The position numbers and the translations under genes were made by a program. Below the pieces are notes generated by a model that did no database searches, was not told the origin of the DNA, and was given only the letters and a program-made list of their open reading frames with translations. From the NCBI RefSeq assembly GCF_003589595.1, contig NW_020656077.1, forward strand, positions 2,520,810 to 2,584,809: a stretch of 64,000 bases of DNA, in the 5' to 3' direction. Of this stretch, positions 32,301 to 63,494 are shown piece by piece. Source of the stretch: Hyposmocoma kahamanoa (lineage: Eukaryota; Arthropoda; Insecta; Lepidoptera; Cosmopterigidae). Within the stretch, counting starts at the first letter, position 1, and each line of letters begins with the position of its first letter.

Positions 32301-33501
32301 ACAGAGGCGGTACAGCTGGAAAAGTGGTCCGGAGGCGGACCTGCGGGAAGCGAATGCGTACCAGGGCGTGCCACACACACACAGCAGTCCCAAGAGTCGT
32401 TCGCGGCGGAATAGCGGCCCGAAGGCGGCCAGTATGACGCCAAAAGCGGTCACGTTTTATTTTCAATACAGATTAAAAGATTAAACAACATCGCTGTTGG
32501 ATAATGATCAAGACAATTTTCTGCTTTTATTACCGTTACGGAAGAAACAAAAAAAATCTGTCCAATTATTATTGGAACTTAATAAAAACCATAATATAAA
32601 AACACACTTAACGGTTGTAATAAAATACAACATCAAAATCTCACCTAAAGTCCACTAAACTATAACGAGGCTGTGACAAATATCCGTTTTAAAAAGATAG
32701 AGTACAAAATTCTCTTATAATTAAAATTTGTTAACGTGTTCGACTTATCGGAAGTTACCCGATGCATAGCTGAAATATCAATATACAATTTCAATATCAC
32801 TGGGTTATGATTTTTTACCTTAGACTATTTCCTTTATTTTTTTCCATCTTCTAAGTTTTTTATCGATATCTCAAAAAAATATTCTGTCACTCAACTGCGT
32901 TTTAGTTTTTTATTACATTCTCTTGAACTCTTAGAGGATGGAAAAAAATTATCTAAGGTTGAATTATAAAGTTTTTTTCATCGAAAGACAAAGTCAGGTG
33001 CACCACAATCCATCGTCAAATCGGATTTCAAAAACTTTTTCCACGCTTTTGCGGGCAGATTCCTAATGAGAAAGAAGGTGAAAAAATAATTACCACCAAA
33101 ACAAAGTTCTTAATCTAGGTAACTGGAAAAGCATTGGGAAGTGTAAATAGTATAATCACAAGTATAAATTAAGTAAATGCGGAAATGAAAATAAATATAA
33201 TTTTAATGAAGAGCTTTACAGTACTCTACTTTTGTATATACTCTGTGGTGAAAATGAAAAATTGTCAATGTCAATGTCAATTAAAATTGTCATTGTGATT
33301 TGACCGTTTGGCCATCTCTCGCGAAATGCGGGAACCGGGAGGTGCCGGGAAAGATTGATTCGTTTTTGACAGATTTTTGGCAAGAATATTTTTTGTTTTG
33401 TTTCAAATACAGCCAAATATTTAAACATGGAGCAATAAATAACTCAAATTAGTGGTCTTCTTCGCTGAAACCAATCTGTCCACGTATTTGCTCGCTGTAC
33501 G
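32301..33501. other. 5' flank of the DIABLO-like gene
   Basis: A GC-rich patch at about 32300-32450 gives open frames (32218-32466) by composition only. The remainder is AT-rich. The promoter of the gene starting at 33502 should lie at the right end, but no core element is clear. Confidence 0.45.
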
Positions 33502-36099
33502 ATGTTTAAAAGAAGAATAATCAACATATTGCGTACGGCTTATCGATTGCACCTTGTTGTCGCTCCCAGGATACGGTATTACGCTCCTATTAGTGTAGGA
33601 TTAATAACAGCAGCATATTGTGATGAAAATAGGAAACATTTTACATGGGAAGATATAACCCTGGATAGATTGGAACACGAGTTCTTGATTCGCCAGGCGA
33701 CTACAGTGAACGTAAATGCTGCTACCCAGCTGTTAACTGTGACATTGGTAGCTATACAAGACACTAGTGAAAGGTATGTACCATTTCATATCTCTTCAAT
33801 TTGGAATGGATTGCTTTTATTTGCTTCATAACATGTATGATAAATAACCTTACTTGCACTCGGGAACAATCTAGAACTTTATCTGAACATGTGAAATATT
33901 TTACAGATTGAGAGAAGCTTTGTCTAAGGAAATATGTTTGGTGAAACAAGCTCTTGAATGGGGAGATGACGGCACCCCCCCACACCACTGGGACCAGCTG
34001 GTAGCTGTGCGTGGCTCTTTGTGTGACCTTAACCACAATCTAAGGACCCTCATTAGTGAGTAAATAAAATGTTAAATAATGTAGGTAGGTACTTAAATTT
34101 TCCTTATTCAAAACAAATATTCCTCATATTTGTATTATTTGTTTATCATTAGGAATGGTGCAGTTTTTTTTATTATTTGACACACAAGTACAATTAGTAT
34201 GAGTTGTTGTATGCCTCATTTGCTTGAGTCACCCGAGTTAGATATTTTAAAGTGTAGGCCAATCTAAGCATGATTATTAATGAAACACCATTTTACTCTA
34301 ATGTGAGGATGGAAGGAATGGTATGTAATGTTGGTTCTATACAGAGGTTACATATGTAATGTCAGTTTTATACATTTATATACTTACTTTGTAGGCTACA
34401 TGGACTATGCTGAAAAATTAGCAACAGTAGCTGCTGAAATTTCTTACCTGTCTGGGAATATAGCAGCATCTGATGCAATTTGCGAAAGGATTGACCATGC
34501 ATGCAGGTACTGCACAAAATTATAAGCAAAATGTGTATAGCCAAAAAATCTTTATTAAATCAAATCACAACTATAGAGTAAAAAAAATACAACTTTTTAT
34601 CTCATAGATGCTCATGAAAGTGATATAATTAAGACTTAGCACAGATGTTTGACAATTGATTCTCATACTTAATTACATCACTACCCATGAATAGTTAATC
34701 AAAATAGCTCCTAAAGGGGAGTACCAGAACGTTTTTCGAAGACATGAAATTGCAGTGCTTAGATTATAAAACGATAATAGTCACCACTTTTGACTTATAA
34801 CTTTGTAATAGCATTTAACAAACTTATACAATTAACTAAATTTATTTAACTTAAAAGGTCTCCAATCTTATTTATGTACTGTGTTATGTTTAATGTAAAC
34901 AAAATAATTTGTACAACAATCAAGTTACTAAACTGTATTATTATTTTAAAATTATCTCTCCAAACCAGATCTTAAATAGAGTAACATAAACAGTGCTTGA
35001 TCACAAAAAACAAATAACATCAAATATTAAAAAACTTTTGACTGTGAGACCGTACCTAATTTGGCATCGTCTTCAGAATAAGAATAATCAATATAATAAA
35101 CTAATAATAATTACATTTGATTGACATTTACATTTGATTGCAATAATTAAATAATATGAATATATTATTGGATATTTTAGAGATATTAAAAATAGGTATG
35201 CTACAGTTTCTGATAATTAAAAACTTATATTAAACTTAAATTAAGTAATTAATGATAATTTCTGCGTCTTAAGCAGGTCGAGACCATGTGATTGCTGTAT
35301 CAACTTTAGATTATATTACGAAAAATAATAAAAATGACATATTTATAATAGATACCATCAACAAAATGTTAGGAATTACAACCCAAAGTATAGGAATCAT
35401 AAACATCAAAACCAATTTTTTTAATTTTTTTATAGTTACTGCCTATCGGCTAAAATATAAGACTGCCAGTTAGCTCAAGCAAGGCTGCATTATTTTATTT
35501 TATATATATTTTTTACCATTCAGTGGCCACCAGTTTGTATTAGTATTTGTTCGGTAACTATTTTGGCACATGGAAATCCTTTTGCATCATAAAATAGATG
35601 GGTTAAATTTTTATTGTTTCAAATTAGAGTACTCAGGCCATAAAGAGTATCAAATGGAAAACACTAAAACTGGTAGCCAAAGACTTGCCAATGTCAAATT
35701 TCCCTCCCACATACCAGAGCCTGGGGGTCTACTCTCGATCTCCGTCCGAAACAATTACTGCCAAATAATCAATACTTGACCAAATTAAAAGACGCGTAAT
35801 GGGAATGAAGCTTCATACTGGATACTTGTCTTTTAATTTTGTCGAATATTACTTATTTGATAGTAATTGTTTCGGACGGAGATCGAGAGTAGGCCCCAGA
35901 GACGACTGAAAAGAAGTTTTGTTGCAGGACATGTAATGTGCAAAAGCAATTGACACATGATCTACAGCAAGAGAGCCTGCAGCTGCAGCAGCAGGCAATC
36001 ATCACTTCGCCGCAATTAGAGGAAAAATTAAAAGTACCAGATTACAACAAAGGCAAACCACATAAAAATATACCAAATCCTAATATCGCAGTGCAATAG
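33502..36099 (+). CDS. DIABLO: DIABLO/Smac-like mitochondrial protein, 4 coding exons
   Basis: Coding exons are 33502-33773, 33907-34055, 34395-34506 and 35928-36099, all GT...AG and in phase, giving 234 residues (human Smac is 239). Residues 1-40 are basic and hydrophobic with no acidic residue (MFKRRIINILRTAYRLHLVV...), as for a mitochondrial targeting sequence. The rest is predicted helical, with YMDYAEKLATVAAEISYLSG...AAS near residues 142-165 matching the Smac segment around MAAEAAYQTGADQAS, and a Gln-rich coiled C-terminus (DLQQESLQLQQQ). Smac is released from mitochondria and frees caspases by binding IAPs through an N-terminal Ala tetrapeptide. By alignment cleavage would fall near GLITAAYCD, but no canonical AVPI-type motif is seen. 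An AATAAA at about 36580 is a possible poly(A) signal. The family call is moderately strong; function is inferred. Confidence 0.75.
34507..35927 (+). other. Third intron of the DIABLO-like gene
   Basis: The donor is GTACTG and the acceptor is TTTTGTTGCAG. The intron is otherwise featureless and AT-rich except for a palindromic MITE at 35721-35899, directly before the acceptor. Open frames 35288-35473 and 35570-35779 show no domain. Confidence 0.75.
35721..35899. mobile_element. Palindromic MITE abutting a splice acceptor
   Basis: CTGGGGGTCTACTCTCGATC and its reverse-complement partner at the right (ending GAGAGTAGGCCCCAG) open arms of about 75 bases including TCCGTCCGAAACAATTACTG and AATTAAAAGAC. 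The right end stops only 28 bases before the first base of DIABLO exon 4. Confidence 0.85.
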
Positions 36100-36814
36100 A
36101 ATACAGATTAGTTGGTGTATAACTAAAATTATAATTCAAATTTTTAATTTTGTAACAGACACTTTGCAATATTAAGAAGATAGATATTAAGAAAATCATA
36201 ATTAATTATTTTGTAGTTTTATTTCTATACTTCATATTTTAATGAAACTTGTACACAAATATTGAAATGTTTTACTCCATGAACACTAGTGTAATTAAAA
36301 CCTAAATTGTGTACGCACACAATACCTACCACAATCTAAATTTCAGGGAATGTATTATCGTTTTCTTATGTACTTCAAAATGCAACTCTTGCTTTTAAAC
36401 TTTAGGGATTTTCAATTGTTTGCATAAAGTTGCGTACGGAAAGTAAAAAATAATTTTGTTATTTCTGTCTGAATACTGGTAGAGAATAATTAGAGCTTCA
36501 GAACAGATTTATATAGTTATTCAGGTTGGATAAATTATTCATAGAAACCATATAGAAACGTACGAAAACATCGTTTGGCAATAAAAAAGAACAAGTCATT
36601 GTGTGACTTATCTGTTTTTGTTTCGACGCTCCTATTGAGGACACGCTATAATCAGAAAAAATTCTTTATCAACTTCAAGAACAAAAAATACGTAACAATC
36701 CCCGCTATTTAGTTTGGCTGATCGATGATACGCTGATGTATTAATAGAAACCTCTCGCCAATACATGTTAAGCTCCGAAAGGGCAAATATACAAAATGAC
36801 TGTAGAAGCTGAAG
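36100..36814. other. 3' flank of the DIABLO-like gene
   Basis: Sequence after the stop at 36099, presumably containing the 3' UTR, with AATAAA at about 36580. No repeat or other gene is recognised. Confidence 0.5.
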
Positions 36815-36817
36815 TAA

Positions 36818-37298
36818 GGCTCTAATTATATTGCGGCGGATCGGAATGGGAGCGAATTTTTGTAACGATATTGTGCAAAGCGTAATGAACTTTATGGTCA
36901 ATTGCGTAGGCATATAACGTGGAAACTAGATACGAGCTTATAAAGGAGTGAATGCAATTTTCTTTTATGTTCACCAGGTGAATTAGGTGAATAAAGTTTA
37001 CTTTTATGTTTATCTAAGCACCCAGGTGATTTAAGTTTACTAAAAGTGTACTTAATGCACCTAGGTGAATTAGTTCGATTAAGTTAACGCACCCCAAAAA
37101 TTCTAGTGCATGCTCGAGAATGCTCTCGTCTCGTTCGTGAGAATTCGACTGCGACTCCGCGGGAAGTAGCGCGAAGGCAGGCGCAGTGTGACCTGCGCGA
37201 ATGCTAGAGCATTGCAGCGACCGCGCGCGTCTTCTCGCGCAGGGAAGCGAAATTGACGCTTCCGTTCCATTTCGTTCCGCCGTAAAGTAAATAGAGCC
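36818..37298. mobile_element. Harbinger-like MITE with TAA target duplication
   Basis: The ends GGCTCTAATTATATTGCGGC and, at right, GGAACGAAATGG-type sequence closing with TAGAGCC are inverted copies (GGCTCTA...GCGGCGGA.CG.AATGG). TAA flanks both sides (36815-36817 and 37299-37301), matching the 3-bp TWA duplication of PIF/Harbinger elements. The 481-bp interior is noncoding. It is related to the rearranged copy at 1.7-2.0 kb. Confidence 0.8.
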
Positions 37299-37301
37299 TA
37301 A

Positions 37302-37904
37302 TTTGAGGATTAAATAATATTTCAAGGTACTATACTGAAAAACTCAGTGACCACTAACCCGAGAAGATCGAAAAGTATTCCTCATTACAAAATAGAGCAA
37401 CAAAATTTAATTTATCCCTATCGGTAAATTTTCTCGTAATAATATAAGAGCTAAGTAATTTTGTAGGACATAAAACAAACTATTTTACTACTTTAAAATA
37501 GTATAGTGAAAGTGCGATAGGCGAGAGATTACTTAATAAGACTTAATTTGAGCCATACCTAACCATCATTTGGTCATTTAAATTTTCTTATATCTAATCG
37601 GATAGATCTACACCAGAATCTCATGACACAAAATTGAAAAATGAAAATAACAATTTCGTAAATGACAATCACAATAATTTGGGATATCTGACATCACCGG
37701 CAACTACGTTTGAATATTTTTGATGCTTTTAATTTTATTGTAAATATACAAAAACCCCCATTTTCAATCAAGATATTTATGTGTGGTTGAAGAAAATATA
37801 AAGTATTTATATTACTCATGAACTATTTACATGAATTATTTTCGTCTGGCATGATAAAAATATTATCTAAAATCAATATATAAAAATAAAGATTTTTATT
37901 ATTT
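37302..37904. other. Unassigned intergenic sequence
   Basis: AT-rich; nothing recognisable. Confidence 0.4.
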
Positions 37905-38085
37905 TGAATGAATAAATAAAATATTCTTTATTTATTGCACTTAAAGTAAGCTACAGCACAGAACAGTAATCTTAGTACAAAATAATAAAGTAATGGAAAA
38001 CAGGCGACCGTACTGCTATGTATATAGCAACTTGTACCAGAACATATAATATATTCAGTAAAACAGGCAACCTTAGGATAGAACT
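37905..38085 (-). mobile_element. LINE-like 3' end fragment
   Basis: ATTCTTTATTTATTGCACTT followed by AGTAATGGAAAACAGGCGAC and CTATGTATATAGCAACTTGT resembles the reversed 3' tails of non-LTR elements common in moths. The segment at about 44640-44760 (CGTCCAGTAATGAAA, CAGGCGGACTTATTG) is similar in layout. Confidence 0.4.
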
Positions 38086-38754
38086 TTAGGGAACGCAGAT
38101 TCAAAGGGGGATTTTTTATATGACACCTAATAAACTCTGTTAAATTACCATCGCACTACATTACCTTTACAAGATGATACAAAATTACAATCAAATTTAT
38201 ATTTTAAATAATGAGGTTTTTTTATAAAGTAGTATGTAGTGCAAACTGTCGTCACAATTTTATTGGACCGTTCCTCATCCTCCTACTGGGTATTCCCATA
38301 GGTAGGATCAAAAAGATAAATATATCCTCGTGCTCGTGCTAATGTACTATTACCTGTATTAACACCCCTTTAACAAGACTCTCGTCGAAGAGTCTTACGT
38401 ACAGTGAGTGACACACATATTTGACGACCTTGGAGGCCGAACGCTGTGCACTGTGGGCGCTGCATGGGCCCAAGTTCAATTGCCAGTGCGAATTTGGAAA
38501 ATGAAGTTTTCTAAATTGGTTCTCGTCTGGGTGTTCTAGGTAATGACTCACTTCGCTGCTCTGGTACTCCTAGTACAAGGAATTCCTTAGTTTTCATTTT
38601 TTAGTTTCATTGGTGGTTGTCTGGTACATTATTATTATATATAACATGCGTCCGATTTGTCATGAGATTCTGGTAGACCTACACCCACATTAAAATAAAC
38701 ATTGAACATACAACGTTTTAATTACGTAAACCTTATAGCCTGACCACAAAAATA

Positions 38755-38868
38755 AAAATATTTGACTGGATTCACACATTAAAGCCCTCTTAGTTTGCAT
38801 TCAACGCGTTAGTTTAACCATTTAACGATGCCAATTTTTAAATTTTTTGGTCAGGGCTGAACCCATGT
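38755..38868. repeat. Short inverted-repeat element (CCTGACCA ends)
   Basis: GCCTGACCACAAAAATAAAA is mirrored at right by TTTAAATTTTTTGGTCAGGG. The arms are about 28 bases. Confidence 0.55.
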
Positions 38869-38930
38869 CTGCCAAGCTAGAATCCTGGACAGAGGATCAT
38901 TGAACATAATCATACAGTTAGTTAGCTTTG

Positions 38931-39572
38931 AGGTCGACATTAAGACTGAGATTTATAAAACAAAGTTTTTTTTAACTTTTAGTTTACTTTAAAATGTCTT
39001 TCTTACTTAAGCAAATTTCGTTTTGTACATACGAAAAACTTGCTTAGCTCGCCATTTTTGCTTGCAGAAGTCCTCCGTTTTATAAATCTGAGTCTAAAAC
39101 CTGTGCATTACGAGGTTAGTCGAATTCAAAATAACACTAACTGTATTTTTCTCTTTGTTTTGCACTTTTCATTCAAGTTGCGGCTAAACTTCCAACACCA
39201 AAGGTTTTATATTTTCATAAGCGATGAACTAAATTATCTATGTCAAGAAACTGACTAATAAGGTTCCACGGACTGGCAGGCTGATTGGTTAGTGTTTTGA
39301 CATTTACAATTCATCGAGTTCATAGGTGTGCGCGATTGTTACACATGGGAAATTAAACTATTTTTTTTTCTTCAGATCTAAAAGGCGTATATTTATTTTT
39401 TCAAACACACCAACGTTTAGGGAACTGTACAAGAACTCATGGTCAGACCAGACTCAGTCGTACTCATGAACCTGCAAAGGGCCCGCAACGTTGGCCTTGT
39501 AAATAAGAAAACTAGCTTAGCTTAGTCGAGTCAAAACCTCGTTTTATAAATCTCAGCCTTAATGTCGACTGT
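38931..39572. mobile_element. MITE with approximately 30-bp terminal inverted repeats
   Basis: GTCGACATTAAGACTGAGAT (left) and ATCTCAGCCTTAATGTCGAC (right) are inverted copies, with TTATAAAAC/GTTTTATAA continuing inward. A second GTTTTATAAATCTGAG occurs internally at about 39078. No transposase; target duplication unclear. Confidence 0.75.
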
Positions 39573-39629
39573 TTACAGGACCCATTGCCAGTCCAGACTC
39601 AGCCGTGACCATGGGAACTGTAAATGGCT

Positions 39630-39715
39630 CGAAAAAATTTTTGTTTAAAAAACAAATATACGCCAATTAGAACCGAAAAAAATGTTTCATTTCCGATTTA
39701 CAATTTCTTCGAGTG
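39630..39715. repeat. Dispersed repeat, diverged copy 3 of 3
   Basis: AAAAAACAAATATACGCCAA...CCGAAAAAAATGTTTCATTT matches 2095-2198 with many substitutions. Confidence 0.5.
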
Positions 39716-40059
39716 ATATGATTGGTACAAGCAGAATAATGCCTATTGTGTGACACGACATTTATGCAAATAGCGACGCAGTTAAAATCAATAACTACAC
39801 GATGAGGATTCTAACCTTGGAAAACAGGGCTTATACTTACTTTACTACTCATTTGTAATTAGTATAATGAAATTCCTTCTTTTTCATCATTCTTAAATAA
39901 AAACCGCCTTTTCCCGAAATCGTAGTACCAACCCGCATTGAATAAAATTACCACTAACGTACATACATCAATATTTTTGTTATATTTATGTTTTTTTAGA
40001 CACCGATATATACTTGTAATGAACCGTCTACTACTGTTAACACCGATATTACACCTATA

Positions 40060-40233
40060 CTCGTATTCCAGAACTCTACTCAATGCTCAAGTCAGGATTT
40101 GAGCAGACTTGAGTATGATTTCAAGCACTGGAAATACGACCCTAATGGCAATGCCTTGAGTATCATTTTCAGTGCTGACTGCAATACTCAAGTCCTGACT
40201 TGAGTATTGAGTAGAGTTCTAGAATACGACCCT
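40060..40233. mobile_element. Two-module palindromic repeat, compact copy
   Basis: CGTATTCCAGAACTCTACTC opens and TCTAGAATACGACCCTTA closes the element, with CACTGGAAATACGACCC at the central junction (about 40127-40143). It is the same family as 29908-30312. Confidence 0.8.
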
Positions 40234-40480
40234 TAGAATGTGATTAAAATGACTGAATAATTGAACAAAGATTCATCACTACTAGCTATATATAATCTAC
40301 ACACACCGCGCACAACTAGCGGAACAAAAAAAAGTGAAAATATAAAATACTGACGTTTATATTTAAATAAGAATTAAAGTAGTAATTAAATTAAAGTGGA
40401 CTTAGTACAGCCTTACTCGACCTTTACTGAAAAGATAATTCGAAATAAAACAAAGCGCGTTCTTTTTTATTTTGTCACAA

Positions 40481-40546
40481 TGCAGAAACGGTTGAAAATT
40501 TTAAAATGGTACTTTTACTATTTTAATATTTTCAACCGTTTCTGCA
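40481..40546. repeat. 66-bp near-perfect hairpin
   Basis: TGCAGAAACGGTTGAAAATT and its reverse complement pair over about 29 bases with two mismatches around a loop near 40511-40518. Probably a minimal palindromic element. Confidence 0.75.
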
Positions 40547-40844
40547 CATTTTACATTGATCAAATCTAAGTTTTAAGATCGACATGATGCCTATACCTAG
40601 CAGTGGGCAATACAGGGCTGAAAATAAAAGGAAACTCATAGTCTAATAAATAATAAAGCTTTTTAACTAAGTTTACGAAATTTAGAAGAATGGAAAATCA
40701 ACGAACAACAAAGAATATCAATTTAAATTAATAGAATAAAAAATAAACCACGCACCACTAGACAAACCTAATAGGACTAAAAATGAAAAATACAATAAAA
40801 AAATTCAATAAACGGTCTGTGTTTTGAAACATTAAATATTATTT

Positions 40845-41309
40845 GAGGCTATCAGCGCAAAAGTGGTGTAACCTACATTTAATATTTTTTCTACAATATC
40901 ACTTTAAAATAATAATTATGTACTTTACTATCATTGAAAGTAATTCATATTTCATTTATTAATTGTTTCATGTGGATTAACGAAGGTGTTACATAATGGT
41001 ATTCTAGCACATGGACCCTGTAAGGGCACTACAATGATAATAACTGAATTTTTAATCTCGTACACAAGCTATGTCATTAATTATTACGATTATGAAATAT
41101 ATTAAAACCAATATAAAAATTTAGATCGCAATAATTAACATTATAAAGCATAAATATAGTGATACAATTTATCATTAACCAATTAACCAATTTATGGCCA
41201 AAATTGGATAAAACAATGTTTGACGAAAAGATTAAAACAAATACATAATAATAATATTGTAGCCAAAAGAATTAAATGTGGGTTACACCAGTTTTGCGCT
41301 TATAGCCTC
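40845..41309. mobile_element. MITE with approximately 38-bp terminal inverted repeats
   Basis: GAGGCTATCAGCGCAAAAGT at left and ACTTTTGCGC-type complement CAGTTTTGCGCTTATAGCCT at right pair over about 38 bases (continuing GGTGTAACC.ACATTTAA). The interior is AT-rich without coding content. Confidence 0.8.
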
Positions 41310-41418
41310 ATTTATTCGAAATGTGCGGTGTGTGTATTTAGGCTCAGTAAATAATTGACAGTTTATTTCAATTTAAAATTTTCAATATTGCACACGCTTT
41401 CCAGTTCAACGCTTACCA

Positions 41419-41622
41419 CAATCCCCACATATCTGGGCCGTGCCCGGGAGGTAGACGGGCCGTGCTCCGTCAGGAGCTCAAAAAATATCGTTGCCTATGT
41501 TTTGTATGAACTCGTTCACACATGTCCGTGTCCGGGCCGGGGCGCCGGGACGGGCCCGCAGTTCATACAAACTAACACGCCTCGTCCATGTCCCGGGCAC
41601 TGCCCTGCTGTGTGTGGATAGG
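41419..41622. mobile_element. GC-rich palindromic MITE, copy 2
   Basis: It shares the ends (ATCCCCACATATCTGGGCCG / TGTGTGGATAGG) and the GC-rich, internally symmetrical core (GTTTGTATGAACT ... AGTTCATACAAAC) with 31909-32126. Confidence 0.8.
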
Positions 41623-42532
41623 TTCTTAACACAGTTAATTTCTCTTGTTAAAAGAAAAAAACAAGTCACTTGGCAGGATTCTGCCGACTGTCGTCGCGTT
41701 ACTTGTCATCAGCCTGAGGTACATCCTATCCACGCCGAACATGAGACCATCTTTTATTTTACGATCTCTAAATAGTTACTTTCTTTATCGATTTGATCCT
41801 GTATGATGAGGACATTTTGTAATATAGTTGCCAAACAAATACGAACTATAAACTCATAACAAACAGTGAATTTCATGCGTAAATGCTCTTAGCAAAAATT
41901 AAACAGTGCCGGCCTATTTTATTTACTGACCGTAGTATAAATGTAATGATGAATCTCATATTTGGTTATAACTATGTGAGTATACTATATAATAAATACC
42001 ATGAGGCGATATCCGATAACCTGGCGCTCGTCTGTCTCAATACAAGTTCGTCGAGAAATGTGCTGCGCCTTGATCTTTAGTGTGACAGAATCAATATGTC
42101 TATTTGTGGAGTCGTCTAATTTAATAGGTATCCAGATTTGTTGTATGCTTGAAATAATTGCAGATGTTTTTTTTGCTTTGCTGCTAAGATTTGCATTTGG
42201 TATACATGGTATCGACGATACCTCGCTTTGCATCTATTCGAACATAATCTAATTTGAAATACGTTAGATGACAATGTTGTTACGTAATTATAATATGTAT
42301 TAATGTGACAAGGGATTCGATCACCAGTTATACTAGTGTCATTTTAGTCGAATCCACAAATAGGGTCAAGTATATTGACAAGTTGACATGCATGTTCCTG
42401 GAAAGGAAAGTAGGAGAAAAATTGGAAATGAAATCTGGATACATAGGATGTTTATTAGTAATTAGGTATTTAAATTAAAAGACTTTGGATAGGTGATAGG
42501 TTTGGTAAGCGCAGTTGTAATACGCGGGAACC
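41623..42532. other. 3' flank of the RNF111-like gene
   Basis: It lies just past the minus-strand stop at 42533. A minus-strand AATAAA at 42451-42456, about 80 bases beyond the stop, is a plausible poly(A) signal. Open frames at 41985-42233 (minus) and 42001-42252 (plus) mirror each other and have no domain. Confidence 0.5.
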
Positions 42533-62022
<19,490 letters not shown>

Positions 62023-62347
62023 CTAAGAAAAACAAGTTGCATAAGAACTACTGTTTATTCACGAAAACTAAAAATACCGCTCAATTGCATTTTAAATTCA
62101 TGTGAAGTCCCAATTCATATTCACATAACCTTGTGTCCATTTTCTTAACCTGGTGTCCATTTTCTTATTTGAAGAGAGAGTGCAATCGCGTATTAACAGT
62201 ATGCTTGACGTTACAACGACTTTGTATTATTCGTACTTACGGTAAGCAGAATAGAGTTGAAATTAAATCTATTCCAGGACGTTCACTCTACATAGTTCAA
62301 AGTTGAACTAAGTTGCCACATCCTTGAGATATTTTTAATCAGAGATA

Positions 62348-63293
62348 CGAGGTGTTGCTATTAAATAACGAGACTAACCCTGTAAAAAAATTATTTTGAT
62401 TTCATACATATTTGCTTTCCCTTCAATGTACACCCCTCCTCTATCCCTACAGCGCTCCATGCGAATCTTCCATTGTTCGAAACAATGCTGGAGGTCTTCT
62501 TCTGTCAATCCTCCAGGACGCGTGCCGTTGTCATTTTCACAGCTTTAACGGTCTCAAAACTTGTTCCTTTTAAAGCAGATTTTACCTTAGAAAACGATAG
62601 AAGTAGCACGGCGCAAGATCCGGCGAATAAGGCGGATGGTCTAACATAGAAACCTCTGCGGATTCTTTATCAATCCTTACAGTTCCAGCAATCGCATGAA
62701 TACCGAACCGACGATCAGTTTACCGATTTTTTTGATATTTTTCGTAACGTAAGGTTCAGTTTTTAATTTAAAAACATTTGCAGTTAGCACCCATTTAATC
62801 TGTATAAAATTAATAAAGCTTGTATTAATAGTAATTGTAGTGTCTATATCGAACTATATTTGATTTTGGCTAAAGTGTATTTTGCGATGTTTTTTATTGG
62901 ACGTTTCCGGTCTTAATCATATATTTTTTAACGTGGAAGGGGGACCGGGACCGGGCGTGGATCATGTTTTACGTATTCTCGGCCATCTTGAAAACGTTTA
63001 AGCCCCTAAAAATCACGTGCACATTGCCATACACTTCTTTCAATAGTTTTTTCCAAGTTTCATGTGAATTTTCACAACAATTCGAAGTAATTTAATTACT
63101 ATTTTCCCTGCGAAACAAATAAAAACTTTAACGCGTACGAAGCTTACGGCTATACTGCTTTGTTTACAGAAGCGAGAGGCGTAGCATTCGAAAGAGAAGG
63201 TTTCATTATAAATACCTGTCGGTCACTGACGCTTGGCGCATACGCACTTCTACTGTAGCAGCGGTAGTCTCGTTATTTAATAGCCATATCTCG
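62348..63293 (-). mobile_element. Mariner element relic with TA target duplication
   Basis: The terminal inverted repeats CGAGGTGTTGCTATTAAATA... and, inverted at right, ...TATTTAATAGCCATATCTCG share about 29 bases including GCTATTAAATAACGAGACTA and are flanked by TA. On the minus strand the interior reads LDHPPYSPDLAPC (about 62645-62607) and, further on, DLTEEDLQHCFEQWKIRMER (about 62510-62445), the C-terminal half of a mariner transposase. The N-terminal half is missing; it is replaced by other sequence including a repeat copy at 62748-62898. Confidence 0.87.
62748..62898. repeat. Direct repeat, copy inside the mariner
   Basis: CGTAAGGTTCAGTTTTTAAT...GCAGTTAGCACCCATTTAAT...TAATAGTAATTGTAGTGTCT recurs at 63343-63494, 595 bases away in the same orientation, with about 90 percent agreement by eye. 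Confidence 0.85.
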
Positions 63294-63342
63294 TATTACA
63301 ACTTCAGAGAGTAATGTAAAATGGAACTCAGTTTTGGGGAAG

Positions 63343-63494
63343 CGTAAGGTTCAGTTTTAAATTTAAAAAAAATTGCAGTTAGCACCCATTTAATCTGTAC
63401 TAAATTAAGAAAGCTTGTATTAATAGTAATTGTAGTGTCTAACTAACAATATTTGATTATGACTAAAGTGTATTTTGCGAAGTTTTTTTCTTGG
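63343..63494. repeat. Direct repeat, copy outside the mariner
   Basis: The partner of 62748-62898, starting CGTAAGGTTCAGTTTTAAAT and ending GTATTTTGCGAAGTTTTTTT. Confidence 0.85.

Noticed and set aside
32218..32466. 82-codon minus-strand frame, Arg/Pro-rich
   Set aside because: A composition effect of a GC-rich repeat patch; no recognised motif.
41355..41775. Overlapping open frames on both strands
   Set aside because: They arise from the GC-rich palindromic MITE; no domain or splice context.
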